Below, in pieces: positions 32,367 through 43,974 of a stretch of DNA of 64,000 nucleotides; within the stretch, counting starts at the first letter, position 1; each line of letters begins with the position of its first letter. The notes under the pieces are model-generated. The model was not told where the DNA came from and made no database searches. It saw only the letters and a program-made list of their open reading frames with translations. The translations under genes were made by a program, and so were the position numbers. The DNA comes from Microstegium vimineum. Taxonomy: Eukaryota; Streptophyta; Magnoliopsida; Poales; Poaceae. The stretch covers positions 25,200,227 to 25,264,226 of the forward strand of contig CM039120.1 in NCBI GenBank assembly GCA_022036555.1. Direction: 5' to 3'.

Positions 32367-35074
32367 AATATGAACAGGCACTCTAGAGTGAAATTGAACC
32401 ATTGGATCACTCTGTGTTTCCTCTCAACGCCTCACAAGAATAGCAGATGGATCCATGGGCCCACACCTAGGAGATAAACGTCTCAACCACCTCAGAACCA
32501 ACAACCTTTCTCAATGACAAGTGGGACCAACACCGAGGAGGACGAAGTGGGCTAGAGACCCCAACGGGGGGGGGGGGTCGGCCGACCACCCCCTGGGCCC
32601 ACCTGGCGCCCACCTGGTCCCTGACCAGTGGGCCACTCCCAGGAGGCCAGATGAGGGCCCACTGACCATAGGGGGGGGTCGGCGGACCGCCCCTAGGTCG
32701 GTTTGGCCCTTGCCAACCACCATACCACTCTACAAATGGTGGAAATCACCACCATCCACCCAAGTACGGTTCAAGGGCCGGTTGGATCCAAGGGTGGAGG
32801 ATTGAAGCCCCTGGATCACTGACGTGGCGCTAGAGTAGCCCCTACTCCACCTCCCACTATAAATAGAGGCTCATACCCCCCTCTCTCTACAAGCTCTATT
32901 CCTTCGATTGTTCTAGTAGTTAGTCTAGAGTGGGAGTTAGAGTTGAGTCGAGCTGCGCTCGGGATTTCCAGAGTCGTCTTCTCCAAAGTCTGGTATAGCT
33001 CTTGTATCTTTCATTCTTTGTAAGACTTTAACTTTATCAATATATTACTTTTCTCTCTACTTTACTTAGTATTTACTTTGAGCATTACTATACTTGTTAT
33101 AGTCTTGTTATTGTTAGGAATATGCCCTAGAGCTAATCATGTAGATGATTATATTCCGATTGTATCCATGATTAATAAAGTGTTCTTTGAATATCCATTA
33201 TAGACAACTAGTATTGATTGACAATTATGTGAATTGTTTGTGGAACTCAATTACTTGAATGGTTATTCTAAAAGTTGTCCCTGGTCGGCATTCTTGTAAG
33301 AACACACTTGAATATTAGACCAGCACATGTATTAGTTGATGGCTATGTTTCACAAGTCATAGACATGGAGATGTCAAACTAATAATGTGGGCACATGTGA
33401 GACATGTAGGCTGGACTGACCCAACAAGAGAAAGTCTCTATTCATGTCATGTACGTTATGTCCTTAGACCTGAGATTGTGGTATGTACTCAAGATGTGAA
33501 ACGATCTACTTAGAGACTATCAAACGCTACTCCGTTATTGGGTAGTTATAAAGGTGGTCCTTGGGTGGTCGGGAAACATGCTATGAGACATAGACAATCA
33601 AGATGGAATTTGCCCCTCTCTTCGTGAGAGAGATATCACTGGATCACTCATGTGATTGGATCAACAAATGCATGGTCGTGCTTGGGTTAAGTGTTAACCC
33701 ACGAGTTGAACCATATATCGAGTGGCAAAGGGAATAACTTGTACATGGTCATAGTGGTTCGTCTGATATGATCATAGCGCATGCATAGGAGTTGACACGC
33801 CTTGCTAGAGGCCGCTATCAACTATTGGTCGAGTAAGAGTACTTGGGCCATGTCTATGTATGCGTGAGCCCATAGGGTCGCACGCTTAAAGGGCTGGAAG
33901 CCTAATTCGGGTTGGACCCGAATTAGACTAGGTTTAGGGTTACTAATGGGCCTCCACCGTGGGAGCTCGTCAGGACGCCTATATAAGCAAGGGGTGGGCA
34001 CGGGGCGAATTGATCCACACCTTTTGGTAGCCGCCATCGCCTCCCCACGGTCGCGCCTTTTGCTCCTCGCGGACCTAGCAGTCCGGAGGCACAACGCTTC
34101 CTCCCTGCACGTGTGGGATTCCTCGGAGGTGCTGCATCTGGAGCACAAGGACGAATCACGCGAAGGGGACGTTGAGACGGACGACCACGCAACTGCACTG
34201 CCTGCTGCGACGCGCACGACTAGATCAAGTCATCTTCCGCTGCACCTGCGCGTCTAGTGGTAATCCCGTAACCTATGACTAGCAGTAGATCCTGGTTTAT
34301 GAGGTCGAAAAGTTTTGTTTTCCGGCTAGCGTAACAACCTCGTTTTCCTTCAGTTATATCCTATAGCTCTTTAATATCCTTTACATCAATAGTCTATGAT
34401 CCTTGTGGCCTTTCCCGTATGCGATCATTGCCTCTCATGGGGTGCTTTGATTATAGATTGTAGTCAAAGCAATAAGTTGTGTGTAAGCGTGGTGCTTATA
34501 CATCACCTTATCCTTGGTTACCGCTTGTTGCACTGATTGTTTGAGGTAGCTAGCAAGAGAGTGACAGCCTTGTCTAGTCGTTGTATTCCACCATGTGTTC
34601 TTAGGCAAGTTCTTAAAAGGTAAGGCCCCTGTAAGAAAAGGGCGTGGTCTGGTAGGAGTTTTGTTCTTATACTGATCTATCCCCTCGCCTAACATACTTG
34701 TATTGAGGAGACAAACTATAGTGCTTAGACTAGTTAATTGTCTAAGTATATTGAAGTAGAGTGAATTACATAGGAGTCCCTTTGCTCTCTCGTTGTCCTC
34801 CCACCTAGCTTTCTACCTAGTCCGTTCTAAGTATCATTTACCTTGGTTTATTCATTCATCAACCCTTCCTATCACATATATCGTTTACCCCCCTATACTA
34901 GTTGGTACTAAGTTGAGGTGCTCTCTAGGATATCTCTCTAATTATCATTTCTAGCTCAGCTATCCCTTGGGAAAATATAAATTACGATACCTTGGAATAC
35001 TCCTAGGTGAAGTGCTACAATGGTATAATCTTTGCGCTTGTGGATTTATCCAATAGTCATAAGAAATACCAACA
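32367..35074 (+). repeat. L3 LTR, 5'-truncated copy (L3c), with nested solo LTR
   Basis: It starts within the LTR at a point equal to about 30963 in L3b (TAGAGTGAAAT...CCATTGGATCAC). It keeps the TATA region and ends ATACCAACA at 35074. Interrupted at 33112-34351 by a copia-type solo LTR. A run of 13 G at about 32567 is the longest mononucleotide tract noticed. Confidence 0.7.
33112..34351 (+). mobile_element. Copia-type solo LTR with perfect target duplication
   Basis: 1240 bp beginning TGTTAGGAATATGCCC and ending TTTTCCTTCA, flanked on both sides by GTTAT (33107-33111 and 34352-34356). The sister copy L3b preserves the empty site (TCTTGTTATATCC near 31650). No internal sequence remains, so it is a solo LTR left by LTR-LTR recombination. 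It contains a TATATAAGC-type promoter candidate near 33980. The TGTTAGGAATATGCCCTAGAG start is common in grass copia LTRs. Confidence 0.9.
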
Positions 35075-35763
35075 ACAAGATAACAGTCTATAGACTAAGA
35101 CAAGACACAACAATACTATAACATATATACTATTGCACTGGATAAGTAAATTAAAGAAAGGATGTAACATCCTAGTGTTAAGCATTGCATAATCCACATG
35201 ATCATTTCAAATCATTCATTGCACAAGCATCATTATAAACCATCATGGCATCTCATTTTGAAATCAAGTTAAGTTAATATTGCTTAGAATGGAGAAGTAA
35301 GATGAATTCATAAATTGTTGCTATTGAATCAAGTCTTGAAAACACTGCACTTAATTAATCTTGCTTTTAAACCCTAGGTTTAATATGAGAAATAAAGTTT
35401 AACAGCCATATTGAAATCAGTATCTTTTATTAAAGAGAAGGCTTCACATTTGATTTTAAAATCCTAAATCAAAAACTATAAAGAATTTGTCCATGGCCTT
35501 TCAAGCAAAAACTTAGTCTAAACTATTTGGAACAACTTTAGTATTCACACCAAAGCTTGGTTTTGAGTTTTTAAACCTGTTTGAAAAAGAAACAAATTAA
35601 AACAAAGAAAAGAAAATAGAAAAGAAATGGAAAAGGATTTCCTTACCTTACTGGGCCGGCCGCAAACCAAGCGGCCCAGCAGCGCAAGCCAGCCCTGCCT
35701 GGCCCGCACGCACAGCGCGCGTGCACCCGACTGCGCCCAGGAGCCACACGCCGTGTGGCCGCC

Positions 35764-36048
35764 ATGCCCGCCGACGACGCCCGCATGGCCGCCGAGCTCT
35801 GGACGAGCCGCGCCTACACACGAGGCGAACGCGCCCCGGTTCTCCCTCCCTCCATTCTGTCCCCTGCCGAACGCCCTTCTCTACTCTCGCTCTCGCCTCG
35901 CCCTCGCTCTTGCGCGCAGCAGAGCGCGCCACCCGCCGCGACGCCGAGCGGCATCGCCGCCGTTCCGTCTGCCTCGGAGCACCGCCGCCGTCTCCATCTC
36001 CGCAGCAGCTCCGCCTCGCCTCCCCGAGCCCGCAACGACAACAGGTGA
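35764..36048 (+). other. Small ORF in LTR GC-island (copy 2)
   Basis: A frame beginning MPADDARMAAELWTSRAYTR, counterpart of 7687-7400 on the minus strand. It ends at a splice-donor-like ACAGGTGAGC (about 36040-36050). It is Arg/Pro/Ser/Ala-rich with no recognised domain. Kept as an entry only because the frame survives in both copies. Confidence 0.3.
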
Positions 36049-37191
36049 GCCTCGATAAGACCCCTCTGTGCCCCTCCGCGTGAGCCCGAGCTCTGAGCCG
36101 GTGCCGCCGTGCACCGCACCGTGGACCACACCCCTCTGGCCGCCGTTAGCCCACGTTAGAGCAAGCGCCATGCTCATCGTAGCCCCGCGAAGCTTTAGCC
36201 CCGCTCAATCGAAGTCGCAGTGGCCTATCTCGGCCTGCCGCCGTGTGACCGCACCGCCGCTCCGCCGTGGACGCCGGTGAGCTTCACTCTAGCCACCATT
36301 TCGCGCGATTAGGGTTGTGCTGGGTTCGTCTCGCAGAGCAGCGCCCATAGAGCCAAACCGCACCGCCAGAGACCTCGCCGTCGGCGAGAAATCACCAGCG
36401 AAAGCTCCGCCTCCGTCCTGTGTCACCGACACGTGGGGTCCCCCTCGCGCGGGCCCCCGCTGTTAGGCTCCGGCTCCCGTTGGGAGTGGGCCGCCTCTGC
36501 CCACTGGGCCTGCTCGGCCTGTTGGGCCGAAAGGCCTGAGCCTTTTTGTTTTTTGAATTTTAGAAAATGTGAAACAAATTGTAAAAATCATATCTCACTG
36601 AAAAATGATCTACAAATCATGAAAATAATTGTGAGTACTTTTTATAAGTAGATCTACCCTAGAAAAATATTGCATGTGTATTTTGAAGTACTTTTCTGTG
36701 TAGGATTAAATAAATACTAAAACTAATTTAAACTGCATAAATCAATTAATCCATTTTATACTTGTGCTAAAAATGTAATTCCTGTTCCAGTAGATCTTAA
36801 ATGGTTGTTAAAAGCTAGGAAAATTATATACTGAGCATTTTCTGTAGAAAAGTAATTAATTAACATTTAAATTGTGTTTTGGCTGTTAACTTGTAAAATT
36901 TTTAGTAAATAGGTTTCTGAATAAAAAGAGCTATAACTATTTGTGTAGCTTTCCAGTAAGGAATAGTAACTAGGAAAAATGCTAATCTGGCTAGTGCACT
37001 ACTTTCACTGTACTAAGTATTTTTAAGTAATTATTAGCTTTAAACATGCTATTTTTGTGCAGAGTAGAATACTGTTCCTTTTAACTTGGAAAAATTTGAG
37101 TAGGTTAATTTGCCCCTACTTAAGCTACTGTAATTTTTGTAGAATTTAATGAACTTTTTCTATAGGGTGTGTAGTTCTGTGTTGCTTTCTA

Positions 37192-37451
37192 CTCCCTCCA
37201 TTCCAAATTGTAAGTCATTCCAAGAATCTTGGAGAGTCAAAACATTTTAAGTTTGACCAAAGATTATAGAGAGAAACATAAAGATTTAGGACATCAAATA
37301 GCTATAGTATGAAAATATAACTAATAAAGAATCTAATGATACTTAGTTGGTATCAAATATGTTATTATCCTATTATATAAAGTTGGTCAAACTTTTTAAA
37401 CTTTGACTCTCCAAGATTCTTGAAATGACTTACAATTTGGGACAGAGGGAG
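37192..37451 (+). mobile_element. Stowaway (Tc1/mariner) MITE
   Basis: 260 bp with long terminal inverted repeats (CTCCCTCCATTCCAAATTGT left; complementary right end finishing GGGACAGAGGGAG), flanked by TA on both sides (37190-37191, 37452-37453). The matching LTR copy on the minus strand (about 6260) has one TA at the same place, so this is a clean insertion. No coding capacity. Confidence 0.95.
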
Positions 37452-38606
37452 TAGTTAACTAAATTGCTAAGAAGAAAGGTTAATTTGTTAATTAAGCTTT
37501 GGTGTATCTTTGAAGCACTAATCAACTAGCTAGGTTAAGTAATCTTAAACTGAACCCTTCTATTTAGTGTTGGTCACTTGTGTGATAAATTAAATTGTTA
37601 AAGGATAATCAAAATAACTAACCACCAGTGAAGAGATATGCACCTGCTATAAAACAATTAAGAAAGGAACATCATGAGCATATCACATCTCAGCATATTC
37701 ATCGTCTTTCTTGGGTTAAGATTATACCTTGTCTCATATCATTTGCATATACGCATCATACAAGATTGCAGGAGGAAGCACAGTACGACCTTCCCCAGGA
37801 GCAGGACGAAGCCAGTCAGCAAGGAGCCAATGAAGGGCATGTGAATGAGGAACCAGAGGAGGAACTCCAGGAGTGTCCCGATCACCAGCCTAGCTCGTTC
37901 GAGAAAGGCAAGCCCCGGTGCATTTTATCCATACTTTATGATATTAACTTACTATGTTATACTATGTTGTTGCATTAAGTATAGGAGTTGAGTGAACCTA
38001 ATTGTTGCATATCACCCTTTTTGCTTTTGATATCCTTATATCCTTGTTAACCAGTTAGCATAGTAAAGATAGATGCTTAGCCCTGCTAATTAAAAGTGAC
38101 TTCTCGTTTACACAAGTCACGTATTGCTCTACGTGGTGAAGCCGAGGGTATGAAAGATATCATGAAATGGGAAGGCAACCGGGAAGGTTGGTAAATTTTC
38201 TATACGTCTTATACTGGCAACATCTAGGTGAGCTGTGTGCCCTAGGCCGGTACCTTGCGTATGTGTCTGCCTTTTGGCAGGCTAATCAGGTGGTGTCCCT
38301 CTTGTCATGTTGAACGCATGCCTCAACCCTTAGCCGACAAGATAACTCGTTCGAGCCGCGAAACCTACCTACTGGCTGAACCAAGAACGAAGCGAATCAC
38401 AAGTCGGTGCCGGTTGTCGAGGACACAGAGTGTAAGGCCGAGGCCAGCTAGCTGATCCCTAGGCTAGATGTATGGGGTGTCGGGCGGTCCTCGGGCTTGT
38501 TGAGTATGATTCTAAATCGATCTTGGTTTGAATGGTAGAATAGGCGACTACCGCTCCCCCATTCAAGGGCTGCGAAGTTTGGGTTAGGAATAAACCCTTT
38601 AGCTGG

Positions 38607-38850
38607 CACTAGTACAAAACCTGCTTTTAGCCCCGGTGCGTAAGGGCCTTTAGCCCCGGTGCCTAAACCGGGGCTAAGGATTCGGGACTAAATGTCCCTC
38701 CTTTAGCCCCGCTTCGCACAACCGGGGCTAAAGCTCAACCTTTAGCCCCAGTTGGTAATGGGTGTGCCAGGTGGCGCAGGCGGGCCACTCGTGGCAGCAC
38801 CCTTTAGCCCCGGTTGGTATTACTAACCGGGGCTAAAGACCTTTTTTTTA
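38607..38850 (+). repeat. CACTA terminal and subterminal repeats
   Basis: CACTAGTACAAAACC is followed by at least six copies, in both orientations, of TTTAGCCCCGGT / ACCGGGGCTAAAG. Such subterminal arrays are the binding sites of TNPA-like proteins in En/Spm elements. The direct/inverted alternation is visible at 38625-38720 and 38805-38850. Confidence 0.9.
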
Positions 38851-39369
38851 TTTTGGTATTTCTTATTTTGGTTTTCCAATTAGATTAGGTATTCAAATAT
38901 GTGTATTCTACGCTTCTAATACATGTATTCGCTGCTAATACATGTATTCACGCACTTATAAGTTAGTTTCAAGCATTAAACATAAATAAACTATGAAACT
39001 CTATAAGTATAATATATATATATATATGCACATAAAATTTACATCATTATCCATTGTTACTTGACTTAAGACACAAACACTCTCGCCACTTAAATATCAT
39101 ACAGATGTTCATCTTGATTTGGCTTGAGTGGGACGACCGGGTCGTAATAGAAGTCGCCTCCAGGTTTGACCACTTTTTCAAGAAAAAATCCAGCAAATGT
39201 CTCTTGAATTCCTTTGAGGCGGTCTTCTTGCATCACTTGTTGCTGCAACCATAGCATCTTCAATTTGCATTATAAAGAAACAAGTGTCAATATACATAAG
39301 ATTTAGTTAATAGCAACAAATAAATAAAATGGATGTATTATATATACATATTATATACTTTTAGTTTCT

Positions 39370-41490
39370 CTGTAAGAGTTCTTCTTGCATACACCGTGAG
39401 GTACTCGCAAACGTTGTATCCACACAGATTGTTGCCTTGTGGCTGCCTTAGAATCCACTGTAAGATATGAAAAGATTACCATCGTCATCATACGCATATG
39501 TTAAAGCATGATAAGGTAACAGATTACGAGAGCTAGTAGAACTTACAGGTAACATACGAGGACCATGTAGTGTCTCTTCTAGTTCCAGACAGTGTTTCGG
39601 GACGAACCAAGCCCAAACCTTGCTCAATAATTGGACCATTAGTTAATTAACTCTTGCAGTGTAGTTAAAGAGGAGAAATCCATATTTAAAGATCAAAGTT
39701 ACCCCTTCATAATGTCTATCATATCTTGGTAATCTCCCTGTGGTTTTCTCAATGAGTCAAAGATTATATATGCACTTCTTCTCATATCGATGACTATGAG
39801 TATCCAGTGAAAACTGCATTTGTTTATAGAGTCAACATATATATCTTTATGCTGAATTGAGTAAAGTAAGACAAATTGTGCAAATGATAACAACACTCAC
39901 CGAAAGTTGTATGGGAAGAGTATATATTCTCTGGTCTTTTGGTTGACCAAGAACCTCCGAAGATTCCTCTCTGTTTGAGGTATCCATTGTTCACGGGGAG
40001 TGTTTGGATCCGAGAATATGATTGATGGATCAATGAAACCAATTTCCGTGTCTCCCTTACGTTTGAGCATTAACATCAAGAATCTGCATATATATGTTTG
40101 AGGATAGTTAGTTACTATACATATACATATGTGCTATAGTCAGATTACTAAAAGAAATGATAATCACTTACAGACAGTAGCAGCTCATCAGAGATTTGTC
40201 TAGAGCATCCATGTGTCGTAGTTGGTGGAGCTCACTATACGAAACAAATATAAGGTCATCGCTCCGAAAGTAATGTTCTTGTCTAATTCTGACGCAAATG
40301 CAGTCGTCATCTGGGTTTTTGGTACATGCTTCCATGTAACACGAGTTTAACCTACGCATTTACATACCAAGATCCCTGAGGGCCGATGTGTTGTACAGAC
40401 TTCTGCCACGTAAATAACTTCTCTTAAACTCATCGACTACAATGGCATTTGCGAATAGTGCATTTCTGTAAAATTGAGCCGCGGATATATTAGCTCCTTT
40501 CAAGAAATCTTCCAATCCATCATAATTGACCTTGGGGCCACTGTAGTCTTCTAGCACGCTCATGTTTGAACCATATTCATACCCAACAACTAGCAGGGGC
40601 ACTGATTGCTTTGATTGTTCCCCGAGCTGTGGGACACCCTTCCCTGCTCTTTTCCTCTCGGTAATTGCCTTTTCGAGAGTGCGGTCATAGTCCGATATTG
40701 GAGATTTCTTCTGAGCATCACGTAGCTTTCTCTTCTTTTCTTCCAACTCTTGCCTTAGAGCTGATTGATGTAAGTAGAATGGATTTTTAGCTTCTTTCTT
40801 TGCTTTAGCGTCGTCTTTAAATTTCTTGAATTGTGTGGCAACATTGGTCTTTATTGAAACCGATATTTCTTCTTCAGTCCTCTTAGATGGAAGTTTCTGA
40901 GGAATCTTAACAATAACTTTCCTTGTAGCTTGCCTCTTTGTTTTTGGTTGGGCGGTCGACACCTTTTCTTTTGTGGCGGTCCTCTTCTTTGGCGATGGGG
41001 CGGCAGGTGTCGGTGTTGGAGACCGTCAAGGCGGCGTTGGAGACCATCGTGGAGGCGATGGGGCCGATGTCGGCGTTGGAGAACGTCGTGGAGGTTCTGG
41101 GGTCGGTTTTGGTGATGGAGACCGCCTTGGAGGTTCTGGGGAGGAAGCCGTGTCGTGCATTTCACCATCATCGTCCCTCGCAACACTATGACCAGCAGGT
41201 GATGAATGTTGACTTAGGTCTCTAGGATGAGGAGGAGGAGGCGGCGACGGTACAATAGGAGGTGATGCCCCAGGAAAAATGATATAGCGCTTGCTCCAAC
41301 AAATAAATGTCTTCTCCGCTTGTCCTAAAGTCGTGTCCCCATCACCTCCTTCAATGTCAAGCTTAGCATCACGATGAACTTTTTCAACTCTATCCACCGA
41401 GACGCGAGCATGTTCAGCTGATACTTTTGACCCATGGCATATTGGTGTCTTCGTAGGGTCAATAGGAGATACAATACCGGTAGCCACCAT
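39370..41490 (-). pseudogene. CACTA-encoded Ulp1-like (C48) cysteine protease gene, multi-exon
   Basis: The first exon piece (41490-about 40172) encodes a Pro/Ser/Arg-rich linker (SPEPPRRSPSPKPTPEPPRR), a Lys-rich coiled coil, and MEACTKNPDDDCICVRIRQE. Later exons follow with plausible GTAAGT/GTGAGT donors and AG acceptors. One (39816 down) has FHWILIVIDMRRSAYIIFDS. A last one near 39470-39370 has RQPQGNNLCGYNVCEYL. These give the His, Asp, Gln and Cys expected of Ulp1/SENP proteases. In-frame TGA (41028-41026) and TAA (40362-40360) break the long exon. In plants such domains are common cargo of CACTA and MULE elements; the substrate is unknown. The 5' end of the gene is lost. Confidence 0.75.
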
Positions 41491-41498
41491 GACGAGGA

Positions 41499-42498
41499 CA
41501 TCACCGGCTTAGATATGACCATGCCAACCACTTCTATACCAAAGGTGAAACCATTCTATATGAGGTTTATCATTGTTACATTTGATGAATGGGTGCTGCA
41601 CTATGAAGTGTGTATGTTTTCATTTTCAGAATTGCTTACATGGATCAAGGAAGGGTTAGATTGCATATGGAAAGCATGGATGGTCAATGAAGTTGATTGG
41701 GGACCAAATCCAAGTGTTCCTAACTTTCTCCACCAGGCCACCATGTCACATTGGATCCAAGAAAACAAAGAGTCCAAGTCCAACACGTTTTGGAAAGTTC
41801 AATTCGGACTGCAGAAGAGTCCAAACTTGCGACGGTTGCCACGACTTCATACGGACTCCGATTGGGACGTTCTAGCACTTTTTGGAAAGTTTATCAAGTC
41901 TACTTTCCAATGGGTCCGGACTCATACCTATATCCTATCAGATGCGTGCGCAGTAGACAATTTAATACCGAGATCTTTTCTGCCAACGGTGCTACGTCAC
42001 CCTATTTTGGGCCGATTGCCCGTGTATCAAGTTGAGTCCATTAGGGACTCATCCTAGGGTTGTAGGACGACACTAGAACCCTTGGGGTCGTCCTCCCTCC
42101 TCCTTATATCCCCTAGAGCCGCCACAAACAGATTGGGTTTTGTTTAGATGAAAGTTTAGCTGCTGCTACTTCCTTGTAGACGCGTGTGTCGACTAGACCA
42201 TCCGTTCTACTTGATTCGGAACCCCACCTTCATGTGTATCACATCTGATCCTTCATCTCTTATTTGCAATTGAGTGCTTGTTCTACTTGTTCTTGCTTGT
42301 TCTTCGATTGCTTGCAGGAATAACCCTAGTGGTTTGGTTGGTTGTGATCCGCAAGATCGTGAGCAACCGCTGGATTTGGTGTATCGATCGCTAAGGCGCA
42401 GCGTCCTTGGATGGTTGTAGTCGGATCGTGAACGTCTCTCCAGTCAAATCGTAGTTATCTATCTCCACCGAAAGATCGGGACACCCATACCCTCATCA
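41499..42498 (+). repeat. Unassigned LTR-like fragment
   Basis: About 1 kb with a promoter-like CCTTATATCCCC near 42105 and a terminal CCCTCATCA (42490-42498) of the kind that ends some grass gypsy LTRs. Its 5' border against the CACTA is not clear. A long open frame in it (41434-42057) spans the border and has no recognisable domain, so I do not call it a gene. Confidence 0.4.
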
Positions 42499-42699
42499 AG
42501 ACACTTAGAGTTAGACACACTTGGGGTAGACACAGTGTCTTTGTGTGACTAATAAAAGGGTTTAGGGTAGACACTTAGGGGTTTAGGCACACTTGGTGTA
42601 GACACTTAGTATTTGTGTGACTAATAAAAGGGTTTAGGCCGAGTAGACACTTAGAGTTAGGCACAGTTAGGGTTTAGGCACTTAGAGTTGGGCACTAGG
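42499..42699 (+). repeat. Short degenerate direct-repeat block
   Basis: About 200 bases of imperfect repeats built from AGACACTTAGAGTTAG and GTGTGACTAATAAAAGGG (the latter at about 42542 and 42611). TTTAGGGT/TTTAGGC words give it a telomere-like look, but it is not a TTTAGGG array. It lies at the truncated left end of G2. Confidence 0.6.
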
Positions 42700-43354
42700 G
42701 GTCTGTCCCATCCGCCCCGTCCCGCTTCAACTGTGGGACTCGCGCCCGTCTGCAGACGGACGACCCTGCTGTGCCGCGACATGCCGCGACATCTAGTCTA
42801 CTGTCACCATGCCCCGGAGCACCGGAAGAGCGGGAAGGCCACGCCGCCACAGTGATCGACGTCCCTTCTCCAACACTATGCCGCGGACACGCCTCCCATG
42901 CTACAACAGTTTAGGACCCTGTACCCTCGTGCCTCCCCTTGGTCTATAAAAGGGGACGCCGAGATAGAAGAAAGGGATGATTTTTGGGGCGACTCTGACA
43001 CAAACCCACATTCGCTCGGACACTTCTCACTCAGACATCGGCTCTGATCCTCACACTCCACACACCCCGTTGCTTGATCGACCCCTCAAGCAACCAACCG
43101 ACCGCCTAGGATAGCTCTGCTAGCCCTAGGCCTCAGCTCATCCTGAGCACCCCCATGTAAACCTGCTTGTACCCCCCTCTACGAGCACTTCGGTGCATGA
43201 TAATACAATCTATCCTCCCCCGCTGGACATAGGGCCTTCTTTGCCCGAACCAGGATAAATCTTGCGTCCTTCTTGCATCACATCTGGGAGAGGGAGCACG
43301 CAATATACAAATTTACTAGCCGGTGGACTTGACCCCCGGGTCATAACACCGACA
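42700..43354 (+). repeat. 5' LTR remnant of G2
   Basis: Collinear with 57651-58306 of the 3' LTR. It starts abruptly at GGGGTCTGTCCCATCC and ends ACCGACA. It keeps the TATA box CTATAAAAGG (about 42945), which in the 3' LTR has become CGATAAAAGG. U3 upstream of about 57650-equivalent is lost. Confidence 0.85.
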
Positions 43355-43974
43355 ATTGGCGCGCCAGGTAGGGGGGTTTTGCATGTCGATCAACTCCGGA
43401 CTACTCTCTCAGATGGATTCCACGATCCCATCACTTCCATTCGCCGCCATCGTCTGGTCCGGCAGTCTAGAGTTCATGCCCACGGGCCAGGGCCACTACA
43501 TAGTCCTTCTCTCTACTCGTGGCATGGACGGCAGCAGCTCCAGTACGCCCGGCCTCAGCTCATCCTAAGCACCCCCGTGTAAACCTGCTTGTACCCCCCT
43601 GTACGAGCACTTCGGTGCAAGATAATACAATCTATCCTCCCCCACTGGACGTAGGGCCTTCTTTGCCCGAACCAGGATAAATCTTGTGTCCTTCTTGCAT
43701 CACATCTGGGAGAGGGAGCACGCAATATACAAATTTACTAGCCGGTGGACTTGAGCCCCGGGTCATAACACCGATAGTTGGCGCGCCAGGTAGGGGGGTT
43801 TTCCGTGTCGATCAACTCCGAACTACTCTCTCAGATGGATTCCACGATCCCATCACTTCCATTCGCCGCCATCGTCTGGTCCGGCAGTCTAGAGTTCATG
43901 CCCACGGGCCAGGGCCACTACATAGTCCTTCTCTCTGCTCGTGGCATGGACGGCAGCAGCTCCGGTACGCGGGG
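43131..43974 (+). repeat. 422-bp tandem duplication covering LTR end, PBS and leader (G2)
   Basis: Two units with period 422 (for example 43131 and 43553, 43262 and 43684, 43356 and 43778). Each holds about 220 bases of the LTR 3' end, the PBS and about 195 bases of leader, ending near GCAGCAGCTCC(A/G)GTACG. The copies differ by a few single bases, so the event is older than the youngest mutations but not ancient. Confidence 0.9.
43357..43374 (+). promoter_or_regulatory. Primer-binding-site-like sequence (G2), duplicated at 43779
   Basis: TGGCGCGCCAGGTAGGGG starts two bases after the LTR end (ACCGACA). The identical sequence recurs at about 43779 after the duplicated LTR end. The form is typical of RIRE2/Tat elements; the primer tRNA is not assigned here. 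Confidence 0.7.

Larger units (their letters stand above)
35163..38606 (+). repeat. Tekay-type LTR, copy 2, truncated by CACTA insertion
   Basis: It begins TGTAACATCCTAGTG and is the reverse-oriented counterpart of 8318-4310. It holds the same GC-rich island (35640-36540) and AT-rich body. A Stowaway MITE sits at 37192-37451. It is cut at 38606 by the CACTA terminus; the remaining LTR 3' part is not found to the right of it. Confidence 0.85.
38607..41498 (-). mobile_element. CACTA (En/Spm) DNA transposon fragment
   Basis: The left terminus CACTAGTACAAAACC abuts the interrupted LTR. Subterminal repeats and a minus-strand multi-exon gene with a Ulp1-type protease follow. The other terminus and the transposase (TNPD-like) gene are missing: sequence changes to an LTR-like fragment at about 41499. 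A 3-bp duplication cannot be tested because the far end is lost. Confidence 0.8.

Noticed and set aside
32560..32580. The run of G at about 32567 as a functional quadruplex
   Set aside because: A single mononucleotide run inside a decayed LTR; related copies have a shorter run, so slippage explains it.
38255..38455. Conserved small ORF repeated at 59084-59284
   Set aside because: Both lie at the same place in Tekay-type LTR copies, so similarity is by descent; no start context or domain supports a gene.
41434..42057. A 207-codon plus-strand ORF as a gene
   Set aside because: It spans the border between the CACTA and an LTR-like fragment, has no recognisable domain, and lies in apparent LTR sequence.
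42499..42699. Interstitial telomere repeat
   Set aside because: TTTAGGGT words are present but not in tandem TTTAGGG arrays; the unit is longer and degenerate.
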